NCBI RefSeq assembly: GCF_013166605.1
Contig: NZ_JABKKF010000004.1
Coordinates: 124,001-188,000 of the forward strand
Reading direction: 5' to 3'
DNA length: 64,000 nt
From: Xylanibacter muris
GTDB lineage: Bacteria; Bacteroidota; Bacteroidia; Bacteroidales; Bacteroidaceae
Below, piece after piece: positions 62,855 to 64,000 of the stretch. Below the pieces are notes generated by a model. The model was not told the origin of the DNA. It ran no database searches and saw only the letters and a program-made list of their open reading frames with translations. The number at the start of each line of letters is the position of its first letter. Positions within the stretch are counted from its first letter, which is position 1. Position numbers and translations under genes: made by a program.

Positions 62855-62923
62855 GCAAACAAGCCATTCTTTTCCAATGAACAGGCCATTCATCGCTGAT
62901 GAATGGCCTGTTCATTGGAAAAG
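62855..62923. repeat. Array 3: three 22-bp-spaced units forming a 26-bp perfect inverted repeat
   Basis: Units start at 62855 (degenerate), 62877 (ATGAACAGGCCATTCAT) and 62899 (ATGAATGGCCTGTTCAT, the exact reverse complement of the previous unit). The two arms 62869-62894 and 62898-62923 are perfectly complementary over 26 bp with a 3-nt loop. Unit sequence is close to array 1 at 7754. Confidence 0.85.
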
Positions 62924-62971
62924 ATACTTACATCTATAGGAAAGTGTAAATGGATTTCGGGAAAGCTTATA

Positions 62972-64000
62972 TTAAAGCCCCATAACCTTTTTTGTACGTA
63001 TGCTGCCGTCGGAAAGCGTTTCCCTCACGATGCTCACACCTTTTGAAGATGACGCGGAAACGGTTCCGCCAATAGTATATTCTGCACGGGATTCTACACT
63101 GTCGGTTCTGACCGCATCCACTGCCGTTGCATCTTCCGTCTCATATTTCGCCTTGTCTATCGTTCCGTCAGCCACACCGTTGAGATAAATTTCGAGATTG
63201 GTGTATCCTCCTGCCGTTACAGACACACCGTCTGTTGGATTCTCAGGATTCAGTCCCATTTCGGTTTCATAGGCATCAGGCATGCCGTCACCGTCAGTGT
63301 CCTTCATATATTTCTCTCCCTTGCGTAAACCGAGATACGGCCATGCCTTTGCTATTACCTCTGTCTTTGAACCGTCCGCACCTTCATATATGGCAGTGAA
63401 CGTGTCATGTTCGGACAGCATGACATCCTCTGGAGAGTTTATGATGCCAAGTCCACGGCTATAACTGCCGTTTTGCTCAATACCGGCGAATATTGGGTCT
63501 TGCAGACCTGCCGCCTCATCGAGAAGGCGACGGTCCACCTCATCATATCTCGGCAGTGATGCTCCGGCCGTTGTCGTCACCTTTATGTATGCCTCATCTG
63601 CTGTTTCGGCCACTATACCACTGGCAGCAGTCTGATTGGAAACAATGTTCTTCTTAATGAAATCAGCAGGTGTGCCAGTAGTGAAGTTTATAGTCCGTCC
63701 GGCATTTTTTGTGTCTATGCCATAATAATTGTTTGCAGCCACGAGTTTCAATATATTGTCTGCCCATACGTTTCCTGAAGGCGCGAAGGCCGATGATTCC
63801 TCAAACTTGTTGCCTTCGAGAAGCCACTGTCCCATACCCTTGTTTTTGTTTGAAGCCTCCACAAAATAACGGTTTGACTTCACGTAGTTCTGTGTAGTTG
63901 GTCCTGGACGGAAATAATTGCCTTTCATATATACACGGTTATAGCTGTCGCCTCCGTTTATCGTCGGGTCGCATTCTCCTCCGTAAACAGAGTTCGGCTT
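62972..64000 (-). CDS. Pectate lyase (PL1-like), 5' end outside window
   Basis: The frame is open to the right edge (343 codons seen); the catalytic N-terminal part is missing. The visible start SVYGGECDPTINGGDSYNRV and YMKGNYFRPGPTTQ is the typical late beta-helix region of family 1 pectate lyases. Next comes a DTDGDGMPDAYETEMGLNPENPTDG calcium-loop (thrombospondin type 3-like) segment and GGYTNLEIYLNG, the usual end of these secreted Bacteroidales lyases. The last ~50 residues resemble a C-terminal sorting domain ending KKVMGL. It cleaves de-esterified pectin by beta-elimination. It may mark the edge of a pectin utilisation locus to the right. Confidence 0.82.
   Translation of the reverse strand, partial: KPNSVYGGECDPTINGGDSYNRVYMKGNYFRPGPTTQNYVKSNRYFVEASNKNKGMGQWLLEGNKFEESSAFAPSGNVWADNILKLVAANNYYGIDTKNAGRTINFTTGTPADFIKKNIVSNQTAASGIVAETADEAYIKVTTTAGASLPRYDEVDRRLLDEAAGLQDPIFAGIEQNGSYSRGLGIINSPEDVMLSEHDTFTAIYEGADGSKTEVIAKAWPYLGLRKGEKYMKDTDGDGMPDAYETEMGLNPENPTDGVSVTAGGYTNLEIYLNGVADGTIDKAKYETEDATAVDAVRTDSVESRAEYTIGGTVSASSSKGVSIVRETLSDGSIRTKKVMGL

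Larger units (their letters stand above)
62341..62971. other. Convergent intergenic region, 631 bp, repeat-filled
   Basis: It lies between the CHAT gene and the convergent pectate lyase gene. It consists almost entirely of family A copy 7 (62348-62810) and array 3 (62855-62923). The flank motif GAAAGTGTAAATGGATTTC at 62940-62958 is shared with array 1. No gene is seen, and there is no classic T-tailed terminator apart from the array 3 hairpin. Confidence 0.6.

Overview
The window is chromosomal DNA of a member of the Bacteroidota, most likely order Bacteroidales (a Prevotellaceae- or Muribaculaceae-like gut organism; the genus cannot be fixed from this sequence). The evidence is a SusC/SusD pair, many Bacteroidota-only families (DUF4302, DUF6029, DUF4831, DUF4834, Omp28), two type IX secretion (T9SS) regulators/structural proteins (PorW, PorX), and promoters of the Bacteroidota type (TTTG, 19-20 bp, TAnnTTTG). 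There is no rRNA, integrase, transposase or CRISPR array. Both ends cut a gene: a secreted M6 metalloprotease on the left and a pectate lyase on the right.

Layout. 1-5 kb: M6 protease and a large secreted TlpA-like thioredoxin protein. 5-5.9 kb: a repeat cluster and tRNA-Pro(GGG). 5.9-13.6 kb: aroA, a small Cys-containing membrane protein, then overlapping porW-porX, tsaE, and on the other strand trxA with a small acidic protein. 14-19.6 kb: dnaE on the minus strand, facing away from a psd-pssA-DUF4834 operon. 19.7-36.1 kb: one long minus-strand block. It is read from SusC through SusD, a zinc metallohydrolase lipoprotein, DUF4302 and a secreted protein, then (after a terminator) TlpA, DUF6029, two Omp28-like proteins and small secreted proteins. 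I infer an outer-membrane import locus, more likely for peptides than glycans because no glycosidase is present, linked to thiol-redox proteins. 36.5-39.1 kb: a 5'-nucleotidase split into two genes, and rplS. 40.2-48.2 kb: an eight-gene export operon made of an ABC ATPase, a permease, a GntR/YtrA regulator, a MacB-like ATPase, two MacB-like permeases, a MacA-like adaptor and a TolC-like channel. 48.3-52.7 kb: hpt-adk-obgE-pgeF-M23 peptidase on the minus strand. 52.8-56.9 kb: nnr, DUF4831 and an OmpA-family protein. 57-62.3 kb: a three-gene operon of a CHASE2 membrane protein, a secreted protein with a period-5 cysteine tail, and a secreted TPR-CHAT (caspase-like) protein. 63-64 kb: pectate lyase.

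The intergenic DNA is unusually structured. (1) A roughly 300-bp modular, non-coding repeat occurs at seven places. Its core is bounded by two hairpins whose stems differ between copies by compensatory base changes. (2) Three arrays consist of 17-bp near-palindromes separated by 5 bp, giving a strict 22-bp period; the sequence differs between arrays but the geometry is the same. (3) A 60-bp repeat occurs twice. I find these repeats and the CHASE2/Cys-tail/CHAT operon the best candidates for undescribed biology. All assignments come from reading the sequence; no database search was run.
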